Shown here: positions 40,572 to 48,140 of the stretch, one piece after another | How the letters are laid out: each line of letters opens with the position of its first letter | How positions within the stretch are numbered: position 1 is the stretch's first letter | From: Dactylosporangium aurantiacum | GTDB taxonomy: Bacteria > Actinomycetota > Actinomycetes > Mycobacteriales > Micromonosporaceae | DNA length: 64,000 nucleotides | Assembly: GCF_000716715.1 (NCBI RefSeq) | Contig: NZ_JNYJ01000054.1 | Span: forward strand, 124,001 to 188,000 | Direction of reading: 5' to 3' | The notes under the pieces: generated by a model | What the model saw: only the letters and a program-made list of their open reading frames with translations | Database searches by the model: none | Told to the model about the DNA's origin: nothing | Position numbers and translations under genes: made by a program

Positions 40572-42413
40572 ATGGGAGAGGATCCAAAGTCCACTCAGCC
40601 TCCGCGTTCCGACGAGACGCCCTCCCGCCCGAGGGTCCTCGGTGACACGTCCCTGCGGTTCGAGCCGCCGCCGCAGGACGACCCGGCGGACACGCCGCCA
40701 CCGCCGGTCGCCACCCCGCGCCCGGCGACGACTCCGTTCGGCGCGCCGCCGGCGCCGGTGGAGCCGGCGAAGGCGGTGCCACCGCAGCCACGGATGCCGC
40801 GGCCGGCGGCGGCGCCGGTAACGCCGTTCGCGCCGCCCACCAAGGCCGCTCCCCCTGCCAAGGCCGCTCCCCCTGCCAAGGCCGCGCCGCCCACCACGGC
40901 CGCCACGGCCGCGAAGGCCGCGCCGCCCGCGAAGGCCGCTCCCCCTGCGAAGGCCGCGCCGCCCGCCACGGCCGCGAAGGCCACGCCGTCCGCCACGGTT
41001 GCGCCGCCCGCGAAAGCCGCGCCGACTGTGAAGGCGGCGCCTGGGAAGACTGCGGCGGGGGCGACGGGGGCGGAAGGAGTGGTGGCGCCGGCGAAGAAGG
41101 TCCCGGCGGCCAGGAAGGCTGCTGAACCGGTGACGGCCGCGGACGAGGTGCCGCCGCCCGCGAAGAAGGTGGCCAAGAAGGCGGCCAAGAAAGCGGTGGC
41201 GAAGAAGGTGGCGCCGGCCGCGGACGTTCCCGCGGAGGTCCAGGACGTGGAGCCGGCAGCCGCGGAGACCGTCGGGTCTGCGAATGTTGCCGCGCCCGCG
41301 GCGACCACCCCGCCGGTGAAGAAGGCGCCCGCGAAGAAGGTCCCGGCGAAGCAGGTCCCGGCGAAGAAGGCAACGGTGAAGAAGGCTGCCGCCAGGAAGG
41401 CGACGGAGAAGGCAGCAGCGGACCAGCCGGTGAAGAAGGCGGCTGCGAAGAAGGCCACCGTCGAGGCGACCTCGACGCAGGAGGTCCTCTTCCCGGCGAC
41501 CACCGCGCAGCTGGCGCCACAGCCCGAGCCCGCGCCGGCGCCGCAGGCCCAGCCCGAGCCACAGCCCGAGCGGACGCCGGAGCCGACGCCCCGGACCGAG
41601 CCGGCGCAGCAGGACCAGGCCGAGGCGCAGCCCGAGTCTGAGTCGCGGCGCGAACTCGAACCGGAACCACAGCCGGAGCCGCGGGCCGAGTCGTTGGTTG
41701 CCGCTGCCGTCGAGGTGGTCGAAGCGGACCCGACCGACCTCGGCACGTCCGCCGAAGCGGCGGGGGTCGGGCGTCAGGAGGGTGGGGAGCGGGCGGGGTT
41801 CAACCCTGCGTACCTGCCCGAGTTCCTCGCGCTCAGTGCCGTCGCCAGGCTCGGGGAGAGTGCCCGGGAGCGGGTGGCGTGGTACGCGGTCAACTACCCC
41901 GGGGCCGACGGGGACGCGGTGGGGAGAGCGATCACGCGGGAGTTCGTGCGGCGGGCGCGGCGGCTGGGGTTCGTGGCGGGGGCGGCCGGGTCGCTGGGGC
42001 TGGTCGTGGAGGCGGCCGGGGTCGGCTGGTTGCAGGCGAAGCTGGTCCTGCACCTGGCGGCCGCGCACGGGCACGATCCGCTCGATCGGCGGCGGGCGGC
42101 CGAGCTGCTGGTCCTGCAGCGGGTGTACGCCGAGGTCGCCACCGCCGAAGCCGCCCTCCTCGCCGCGGAGCAGGCGCAGCGCTCGCGGCGGGCCGGGCCC
42201 GGGGTGGGGGTGTCCAGGCTGGCGGGTCCGCTGGGGCGGGTGGTTGGCGGCGGGCTGCTGCAGGCCGCCGGCGTGAGGATCGCCCGGCGGGCGGTGCCCG
42301 GCATCGGGCCCGTCGTCGGCGCGGTCGCCGCGGTCAGGTCGACCGAGGCGATCGCGATGCGCGCCACCCGCTACTACCGCCGCCGAGGGAGTCGCCCCGA
42401 GCCCGGCCGCTGA
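40572..42413 (+). CDS. EcsC-domain protein with long Lys/Ala/Pro-rich (histone H1-like) N-terminus
   Basis: 613 residues from ATG 40572 (TTG 40566 is possible). Residues ~20-370 are low complexity. First come PPAKAAPPAKAAPP repeats, then KKVAKKAAKKAVAKKVAP and APAKKVPAKQVPAKKATVKKAAARKA, which resemble the tails of mycobacterial HupB and histone H1. An acidic PEPQPEPAPAPQ stretch follows. Residues ~415-600 are an EcsC-like domain (FNPAYLPEFLALSAVARLGESARERVAWYA, RRLGFVAGAAGSLGLVVEAAGVGWLQAKLVLHLAAAHG) with two hydrophobic segments. EcsC proteins are membrane-associated and of unknown biochemical role. The basic tail could bind DNA or acidic lipid headgroups. Convergent with the subtilase gene, seven bases apart. 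Confidence 0.85.
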   Translation: MGEDPKSTQPPRSDETPSRPRVLGDTSLRFEPPPQDDPADTPPPPVATPRPATTPFGAPPAPVEPAKAVPPQPRMPRPAAAPVTPFAPPTKAAPPAKAAPPAKAAPPTTAATAAKAAPPAKAAPPAKAAPPATAAKATPSATVAPPAKAAPTVKAAPGKTAAGATGAEGVVAPAKKVPAARKAAEPVTAADEVPPPAKKVAKKAAKKAVAKKVAPAADVPAEVQDVEPAAAETVGSANVAAPAATTPPVKKAPAKKVPAKQVPAKKATVKKAAARKATEKAAADQPVKKAAAKKATVEATSTQEVLFPATTAQLAPQPEPAPAPQAQPEPQPERTPEPTPRTEPAQQDQAEAQPESESRRELEPEPQPEPRAESLVAAAVEVVEADPTDLGTSAEAAGVGRQEGGERAGFNPAYLPEFLALSAVARLGESARERVAWYAVNYPGADGDAVGRAITREFVRRARRLGFVAGAAGSLGLVVEAAGVGWLQAKLVLHLAAAHGHDPLDRRRAAELLVLQRVYAEVATAEAALLAAEQAQRSRRAGPGVGVSRLAGPLGRVVGGGLLQAAGVRIARRAVPGIGPVVGAVAAVRSTEAIAMRATRYYRRRGSRPEPGR

Positions 42414-42419
42414 GCGCCG

Positions 42420-45400
42420 TCACCGGCCGCCGGCGGCCGGCGAACCCGCACCACCGGCGGCCGGTGAAACCGTCGGCACCGGAACCGGCGACACACCGCT
42501 GACCGAGGGCGACGGCGCACTGGAAGCGGACGCGCTCGGCGCCGGGGAAGGCGCACCGGGAGCCGGGACCGGCATCGGCGGCGGGCCGGCGACCGGGCCG
42601 ATCGCGACCGTCGTCCACGCCCGCGCCTCGGTCCCGTCGCCGAACTCGACCATGCCCAGGTACCGCTTCGCCGGGTCGAGGCCCTTCCACGCCGCCTCGA
42701 AGCTGACCACCTGCTGCGGCCGCACCGGCGAGACCCGCGGCGTGACGGTCAGGTTGCCCGCCGCCGCACCGCCGACGAGGAACGTGTGCGCCCGCACCGG
42801 CAGGGCGTCGGCGTCCGGTGGGGCGGCGAAGCGCACCACGTACACCTCGAAGACACCCGTCGACGTGAGCGCCACCTCCTCGTCGGCGGTGGTGCCGTCG
42901 CTGCGGTCGACCAGGTCACCGTCCTGGTAGACGTAGAGGTCGAGGTCGGTGCCGGGGACGTGGTCGGCGGCGAAGGTGGCCAGCCGGGCGACCTCGGTGC
43001 CGGGCGGCACGGTGACGCTGAACGTGAAGACGGCGGGGCCGGTGGCCGGGGCGGTGGGCACGAAGGCGGCGGTGCTGCCGGCCAGCCTCCGCTCGGTGAC
43101 CGTGGACGGCGCGAGGCCGTGGATCTTCGTCGTGATGGTGCCGGTGTACCCCCCGGTGAGGTCGATCGTGGCGGTGCCGGCGGCGCCGGTGCCGGTGACC
43201 TCGCCAGGGCCGGCGAGGGCGACGGGGCGGGCGCCGATGGGGCTGCGCACGGTGTGGCCGCGCAGGTCGGTCCAGGTGAGCGAGCCGAAGGTCCAGGTCC
43301 GGTACGGGGCGTCGGTGCGGGTGATGGTGACCTGGAAGGTGGCGCTCTCGCCCGCGCCGACGGTCAGGGTGCTCGGGCTGACGGTGACGGTGACGCCCTG
43401 CGGCTGGGTGACGGCGGCGACGTAGACGCTGGGCTGGGTGGAGACGTTGGTCACGGTGCGGGTGACCGTCTGCCGGCCGGGCAGCGCCGCGACGGCGATC
43501 GACGGGTAGTTGAGGTCGCTCGGGTCGATGGTGCCGACGGTCGGGCACCAGTCGCTGACGAGCTGGAGCTGGCCGAGGCCGCAGGCGTAGCGGGCCCAGT
43601 CCTGGGGGCCGGACTCGTAGACGAGGCCGGGGTCGAAAGCGCGGGCGGGGGTGACGTGGCCGGCGCCGTAGTCGAGCGGGCTGGCGATGCTGCCGGCGCG
43701 CTGGATCATGCCGTCGGTGTTGTCGAAGACGCTGGCGGTGGTCATGAGGGCGGACTGCACGGCCGACGGGGTCCAGGTGGGGTGCGCGGCGCGGACGAGG
43801 GCGGCGATGCCGGCGACGTGCGGGCTGGACATGGAGGTGCCGGACTCGCCGTCGTACAGGTTGCCGTGGTGGCCGGCCGGGGACACGCCGGCGACGATGT
43901 CGACGCCGGGGGCGGTGATGTCGGGCTTGATCAGGTCGCCGCCGCCGGCGAGGGCGGGCCCGGGCGAGGAGAAGGCGGCCATCGCCGGGGCGCGCGGCAC
44001 CGTCTTCGACACCGCGGACAGCGACGCGGTCGGGGCGGCCGTCTTCGCGTACGCCTTGATCGCGGCGCCGGCGACGTGGTCGACGTGCACGGTCGGGATG
44101 ACGTGGTAGTCGGCGTTGAGCGAGTTCTCGTCGGGGTTGTAGAGGACCATGCCGACGCCGCCGGCGTCGCGCACGGCGATGCTCTTGTCGGTGCGCGGGT
44201 TCACGCCGCGTTTGCACAGCACGATCCGGCCCTTGACCGCAGCCGGGTCGAGGGTGCCGGGGTAGCACAGCTCGACCTTGTCGGGGTCGGCGCTCTTCAG
44301 CCCGGCGGTGACGGCGTCGACGAGCGGCGCGGACGGCACGGCGGGGCCCTGGCCGGCGCCGGTGTACGTCGTGCCGTTGCCGAGGGTCACGGACTTGTCG
44401 GCGCCGCGGTCGTGGGTGCTGGCGGCGACGGTGGTCACCCACGGCGCGTTGTGCGCGACGGTGGACGCGTCGGGGCCGCTGTTGCCGGCGGAGGTGGCGA
44501 CGAAGACCCCGGCCGCGGCCGCGTTGTAGAAGGCGAGCTCGATCGGGTCGACGACGAGCGCCGAGGAGCCGGACACGGAGTAGTTGATGACGTCGACGCC
44601 GTCGCTGACCGCGTCGTCGACGGCGTCGAGCAGGTCGACGGTGCCGCCGGAGCCCTCGCCGTCGGACTGCCGCCACAGCGCCTTGTAGACGGCGATGCGG
44701 GCGGCCGGGGCCATGCCGGAGACGTGGCCGACGGGGTCGCCGTTGATGGTGGCGGGGATGTCGTGCAGGCCGGCGGCGGTGGTGGCGGTGTGGGTGCCGT
44801 GGCCGTCGTAGTCGCGGGGCGAGCGGAACTCCGACTCCCAGCCGCCGAAGCCGCTGCCGTCGTAGTACCGGGCGCCGATGACCTTGTTGTTGCAGGTGAT
44901 CCTCTGCTCGGCGGTGCCAGTGCCCTCGTCGCACTTGTCGGCCCCGCCGGCGTTCCACTTCCTGTCGATGAGGGCCTGGTCGGGGCGCGGCTCGGGCAGC
45001 GCGGCGAGGCTGGGGCTCTCCGGCCAGAACCCGGTGTCGACGACGCCGATGATCATGCCTTCGCCGGCGCGGGACGGGTCGCCGAACTGCCTGCTCCACG
45101 CGCCGGTGTCGCCGGTGAGGCCGAGGAAGTCGGGGGTGGAGATGGTGTCGACGGTGCGCCGCTCGTTCCGCCAGACGCGCCGCACGCCGGGGGTCCGCTC
45201 CACGCGCGCCTTCTGCGCCGGGGTGAGGGCGGCCGCGAAGCCGTTGAAGGCCGACTCGTACACGGCGACGGTCCGGCCGATGCCGGCGCGCCGCAGCACC
45301 GCCGCGCGGTCGGCACGGATCCGGCCGCGGGCGCTCTCCTGCCGGCCGGCCGGGTCACCCGCCAGCTGCACGATGTAGAGCGCGGTGTCGGTCCTGGCCC

Positions 45401-45467
45401 GCGCCGCGACGGGCGCCCCGAGGACGTAGGAGGCGGCGAGGGTGAAGACGAGAAGGATTCGGCCCAC
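42420..45467 (-). CDS. secreted cucumisin-like S8 peptidase with PA insert and C-terminal beta domains
   Basis: 1015 residues from the GTG at 45467 (signal peptide MGRILLVFTLAASYVLGAPVAARA). Inhibitor I9-type propeptide is ALYIVQLAGDPAGRQESARGR...YESAFNGFAAALTPAQKARVERTPGVRRV. The catalytic triad lies in IGVVDTGFWPES (Asp), YDGHGTHTATT (His) and GESGTSMSSPHVAG (Ser), with the oxyanion Asn in SAGNSGPD. A PA domain insert (LCKRGVNPRTDKS...VGMVLYNPDENSLNADYHVIPTVHVDHVAGA) is present. Fibronectin-like beta modules follow, then a Pro/Ser/Ala-rich tail. This is the cucumisin layout, an extracellular endopeptidase. The upstream frame extending to 45974 is a shadow of the CPBP gene. Confidence 0.93.
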   Translation of the reverse strand: MGRILLVFTLAASYVLGAPVAARARTDTALYIVQLAGDPAGRQESARGRIRADRAAVLRRAGIGRTVAVYESAFNGFAAALTPAQKARVERTPGVRRVWRNERRTVDTISTPDFLGLTGDTGAWSRQFGDPSRAGEGMIIGVVDTGFWPESPSLAALPEPRPDQALIDRKWNAGGADKCDEGTGTAEQRITCNNKVIGARYYDGSGFGGWESEFRSPRDYDGHGTHTATTAAGLHDIPATINGDPVGHVSGMAPAARIAVYKALWRQSDGEGSGGTVDLLDAVDDAVSDGVDVINYSVSGSSALVVDPIELAFYNAAAAGVFVATSAGNSGPDASTVAHNAPWVTTVAASTHDRGADKSVTLGNGTTYTGAGQGPAVPSAPLVDAVTAGLKSADPDKVELCYPGTLDPAAVKGRIVLCKRGVNPRTDKSIAVRDAGGVGMVLYNPDENSLNADYHVIPTVHVDHVAGAAIKAYAKTAAPTASLSAVSKTVPRAPAMAAFSSPGPALAGGGDLIKPDITAPGVDIVAGVSPAGHHGNLYDGESGTSMSSPHVAGIAALVRAAHPTWTPSAVQSALMTTASVFDNTDGMIQRAGSIASPLDYGAGHVTPARAFDPGLVYESGPQDWARYACGLGQLQLVSDWCPTVGTIDPSDLNYPSIAVAALPGRQTVTRTVTNVSTQPSVYVAAVTQPQGVTVTVSPSTLTVGAGESATFQVTITRTDAPYRTWTFGSLTWTDLRGHTVRSPIGARPVALAGPGEVTGTGAAGTATIDLTGGYTGTITTKIHGLAPSTVTERRLAGSTAAFVPTAPATGPAVFTFSVTVPPGTEVARLATFAADHVPGTDLDLYVYQDGDLVDRSDGTTADEEVALTSTGVFEVYVVRFAAPPDADALPVRAHTFLVGGAAAGNLTVTPRVSPVRPQQVVSFEAAWKGLDPAKRYLGMVEFGDGTEARAWTTVAIGPVAGPPPMPVPAPGAPSPAPSASASSAPSPSVSGVSPVPVPTVSPAAGGAGSPAAGGR

Positions 45468-45496
45468 GCCAGTCAGACTAATTGTGGCGATTTGCC

Positions 45497-46270
45497 CTAT
45501 CTCAGGAACGCCAAATGATCCTTGAGCAGCGCGTACCCGACGAACGAGACGATGTCGAGGATGGTGTGGGCGACGATGAGCGGCATGACCCGGTTCGTCC
45601 GCCGGTAGAACCAGCCGAAGATCAGCCCCATCACGAAGTTGCCGACGAACCCGCCGAAGCCCTGGTAGAGGTGGTACGACCCGCGGATCGCCGCGCTCGT
45701 GACGATCGCCGGCCACCAGCCCCACTCGAGGTCGCGCAGGCGGGTCAGCAGGTAGGCGATCATGACGATCTCCTCGAGCACGCCGTTCTGCAGCGCGGCG
45801 AGGATCAGCACCGGCACCGACCACCAGCGGGTGCCGAGCGCCTCGGGCACGATGCGGGCGCTGACGCCGAGCTCCTGGGCGACCCAGACCAGCCCGAGGC
45901 CGGGCAGGCCGATCAGGGCGGCCAGGCCCGCGCCCCAGCCCAGGTCGGAGGCCGGCCGCACGCCGAGCCGCCACTCCTCGTGGTCGCGGCGCAGCAGGTA
46001 CACCGCCAGCAACGGCGCGACGAAGCCCAGCGCCGCGTAGGTGAGCTGGTAGGCCAGGTCGAGCCAGGGCCGGTCGGGCGTGACCGACGGGTTGAGCGTC
46101 GCGGTCTGCTCCGACAAGGGCTTGACGTAGGTGAGCCGGTCGATGATCGCGAGAACCGACAGGATCGCGGACCTGCCGAGCGACACGCCGAGCAGCAGCA
46201 GCACCTCAACGCGGACGGCACGCCTGTCGATCACGTCGAAACTGTAGTGCGGTCGGGGCGCCGCCCGCAC
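45497..46270 (-). CDS. CPBP-family intramembrane glutamic endopeptidase
   Basis: 257 residues from the GTG at 46270, with GGGAGGGG about ten bases upstream; GTG 46234 is an alternative. Six to eight membrane segments are visible (LLLLGVSLGRSAILSVLAII, LAYQLTYAALGFVAPLLAVYLL, AGLAALIGLPGLGLVWVA and others). Motif 1 NGVLEEIVMIAYLLTRL has the Glu pair, motif 2 RGSYHLYQGFGG has the His, and motif 3 RVMPLIVAHTILDIVSFVG has the second His. CPBP enzymes cleave within the membrane, or serve as bacteriocin-immunity-like proteins. It lies between the subtilase and globin genes on the same strand. Confidence 0.92.
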   Translation of the reverse strand: MRAAPRPHYSFDVIDRRAVRVEVLLLLGVSLGRSAILSVLAIIDRLTYVKPLSEQTATLNPSVTPDRPWLDLAYQLTYAALGFVAPLLAVYLLRRDHEEWRLGVRPASDLGWGAGLAALIGLPGLGLVWVAQELGVSARIVPEALGTRWWSVPVLILAALQNGVLEEIVMIAYLLTRLRDLEWGWWPAIVTSAAIRGSYHLYQGFGGFVGNFVMGLIFGWFYRRTNRVMPLIVAHTILDIVSFVGYALLKDHLAFLR

Positions 46271-46289
46271 GAACGGCGCCCCTCCCGCG

Positions 46290-47402
46290 TCAGGAGTCCC
46301 CGAACGCGTCGTACTTGATCCGGATCGCGGGGACCTGCAGCTCCGCGAGGGTGCGCAGGGTCGAACGCACCATCTGCGGCGAGCCGGAGACGAAGAAGTC
46401 GTGATCGTTCCACGGGCCGTACCTGGCGACCACGTCGGAGATCTTGCCGTGCTCCCCGGGGAACTCGGGGTCGTCGGCGGTGGCGGCCACCACCGACAGC
46501 CAGGGGTACCGGGCGGCCAGCCGGTTGAGGCAGGCCAGGTCGTACAGGTCGGAGCGGTCGCGGGCGCCGAAGAACACGTGCACCCACCGGGTCCGGTTGG
46601 CGCGGGTCATCTCCTCGATCAGGGCCTTGATCGGGGCGAGCCCGGTGCCGCCGGCGACGCAGACGATGTCGCGGGTCGAGCGGCGGTCCAGGACCATCGA
46701 GCCCATCGGCGCGCCGAGCCGGATCATGTCGCCCGGCTGGACCCGCCGCACCAGCGCCGAGGACACCCAGCCGGCGCCGAGGGCCCGGACGTGGAAGTCG
46801 ATCGAGCCGTCCTTGCGCGGCGCGTTGGCCGCCGAGTACACCCGCCACAGCCGCGGCTGGTATTTGCATTCGACGCTGATGTACTGCCCGGCGCGGTACT
46901 CCAGCGGCTGCAGCGGCCGGCAGGTGATGACGGCGATGTCGGGGGTGCGCCGCTCGTGGTAGAGCACCTCGGCGTGCCAGTAGGGCGGGTTGGTCGCGTC
47001 GGCCTCGGCGCCGGCGATCATCTTGGCGGAGATGACCGCGTAGGCGTCCCGCCACGCCTGGTCGAACTCGAGGCTCCACTCGTCGCCGCCGAAGGTGCGC
47101 AGGGCCTCCAGCAGCGCGTTGCCGACGTCGTCGTAGTGCTCCGGCTGGACGTGGAACTTGCGGTGGTCCCGGCCGAGGGACCGCAGGTACTCGGCGAACG
47201 TGTCGGGGTCGTCGACGGTCTGCACGGCAGTGACGATCGCGCCGAGGAGCCGGGAGCGCTGCACGTCCATCTGGACCGGGAAGAGGTCCCTGAGCTGCGG
47301 ATTGTTCAGGAACATCCTCGCGTAGAAGTAGCTGGCGAGCTTGTCCTGCTGATCCTCGACGAGGGTCCAACTCTCCTTCAGTAATCGCGACAGATTGCTC
47401 AT
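46290..47402 (-). CDS. flavohaemoglobin-like globin/FAD-NAD reductase
   Basis: 370 residues. The globin domain (1-~140) contains FYARMFLNNPQLRDLFPVQMDVQRSRLLGAIVTAVQ and RDHRKFHVQPEHYDDVGNALLEALR, in which the His after KF is the proximal haem ligand. The reductase part has CRPLQPLEYRAGQYISVECKYQPRLWRVYSAANAP (FAD-binding RxYS motif) and VCVAGGTGLAPIKALIEEM (NAD(P)-binding). It ends FFVSGSPQMVRSTLRTL...YDAFGDS. The length and tail fit the type II flavohaemoglobin group of actinobacteria. A possible role is NO or lactate-linked electron transfer. A TCGCAC-N5-GTGCGA palindrome lies ~70 bp upstream. The next gene on this strand is the CPBP protease. Confidence 0.93.
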   Translation of the reverse strand: MSNLSRLLKESWTLVEDQQDKLASYFYARMFLNNPQLRDLFPVQMDVQRSRLLGAIVTAVQTVDDPDTFAEYLRSLGRDHRKFHVQPEHYDDVGNALLEALRTFGGDEWSLEFDQAWRDAYAVISAKMIAGAEADATNPPYWHAEVLYHERRTPDIAVITCRPLQPLEYRAGQYISVECKYQPRLWRVYSAANAPRKDGSIDFHVRALGAGWVSSALVRRVQPGDMIRLGAPMGSMVLDRRSTRDIVCVAGGTGLAPIKALIEEMTRANRTRWVHVFFGARDRSDLYDLACLNRLAARYPWLSVVAATADDPEFPGEHGKISDVVARYGPWNDHDFFVSGSPQMVRSTLRTLAELQVPAIRIKYDAFGDS

Positions 47403-47470
47403 CGGTGCCCTTCGCGGTCAAACGTAGGTGCCGTAGGAGAGTCAGCCTCGCCACCAGCGAAGACCACGCA

Positions 47471-47487
47471 TCGCACTGACTGTGCGA
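47471..47487. promoter_or_regulatory. palindromic operator-like site upstream of the globin gene
   Basis: TCGCACTGACTGTGCGA: perfect inverted arms TCGCAC and GTGCGA separated by TGACT. The 13-base left part TCGCACTGACTGT recurs at 47562-47574 beside the PPOX-fold gene. Both lie in the divergent 234-bp gap between the globin gene (start 47402) and the gene at 47637, so one regulator could control both. Confidence 0.45.
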
Positions 47488-47636
47488 CGTCTCGTGTTCA
47501 GCGCCGGTTTTCCCCTCGACGCGCCGCCGGCGGGCACTGGACACGGGGCCGGCCGGCCATGTCGCACTGACTGTCCGGCCGCCCCGCCGCCCCGGTGTTT
47601 CGCTGGTCGCAGGCGTCCGTCTCCCGGAGGTGCACC

Positions 47637-48086
47637 GTGCCGACACTGTCCGAACACGAGGTCCGAACCGAGCTCGACGACCGGATGCAGGACTTCATCC
47701 GCCGCCAGGAGATGCTGTTCGTGGCGACGGGCGAGCCCGAGGACGGCCACGACTGCACGTTCGTCACCGGCGGCGCCGGCTTCGTGCGGATCCTGTCCGT
47801 GAACCGGCTCGCGTGGCCCGAGTTCGACGACGTGAGCCTGTCCGAGGCGATCTCCGACATCGCCCGCGACCCGCGGGTCAGCCTGCTCTTCGTCGACTTC
47901 GCCCGCGGCGCGATCGGCCTGCACGTCAACGGCAGGGCGAAGATCCTCGACGACGACGCGATGCGGCGCGCCTACCGCGCCCTCAACCTCGACCCGGCCC
48001 TGGATCTGGTCGCCGACCGCCGCCCGGCCCGCTGGATCACCGTCTACGTCGAGTCGGCCTACCTCTCCGCGCCCGGCGAGCTGTGA
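47637..48086 (+). CDS. pyridoxamine-5'-phosphate-oxidase-like (PPOX) flavin/F420-fold protein
   Basis: 149 residues from the GTG at 47637 with GGAGG six bases upstream. The barrel region is DRMQDFIRRQEMLFVATGEPEDGHDCTFVTGGAGFVRILSVNRLAWPEFDDVSLSEAISDIARDPRVSLLFVDFARGAIGLHVNGRAKIL, with the C-terminal RPARWITVYVESAYL. This is the split barrel of general FMN or F420-binding PPOX proteins; stress-related or haem-degrading roles exist in the superfamily. Divergent from the globin gene, with shared repeats in between. Its stop lies in a short 15-bp tandem repeat that also contains the convergent gene stop. Confidence 0.85.
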   Translation: MPTLSEHEVRTELDDRMQDFIRRQEMLFVATGEPEDGHDCTFVTGGAGFVRILSVNRLAWPEFDDVSLSEAISDIARDPRVSLLFVDFARGAIGLHVNGRAKILDDDAMRRAYRALNLDPALDLVADRRPARWITVYVESAYLSAPGEL

Positions 48087-48140
48087 CCGCCCAGCCGTGA
48101 CCGCTCAGGCCGTGACCGCTCAGGCCGTGACCGCTCAGGC
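48083..48140. repeat. 15-bp tandem repeat containing stop codons for both strands
   Basis: GTGACCGCTCAGGCC at 48097, 48112 and 48127 (last base differs), preceded by a degenerate copy at 48083. Each unit carries TGA on the plus and TCA (TGA on the minus) strand. The stop of the PPOX gene (48084-48086) and of the deformylase fusion (48135-48137) both lie inside, so the repeats form the convergent gene boundary. Confidence 0.85.

Noticed and set aside
39813..42074. 753-codon minus-strand open frame
   Set aside because: It is the shadow of the EcsC fusion gene and the secreted pseudogene; its Arg/Leu-rich composition comes from reading Ala/Lys/Pro repeats backwards.
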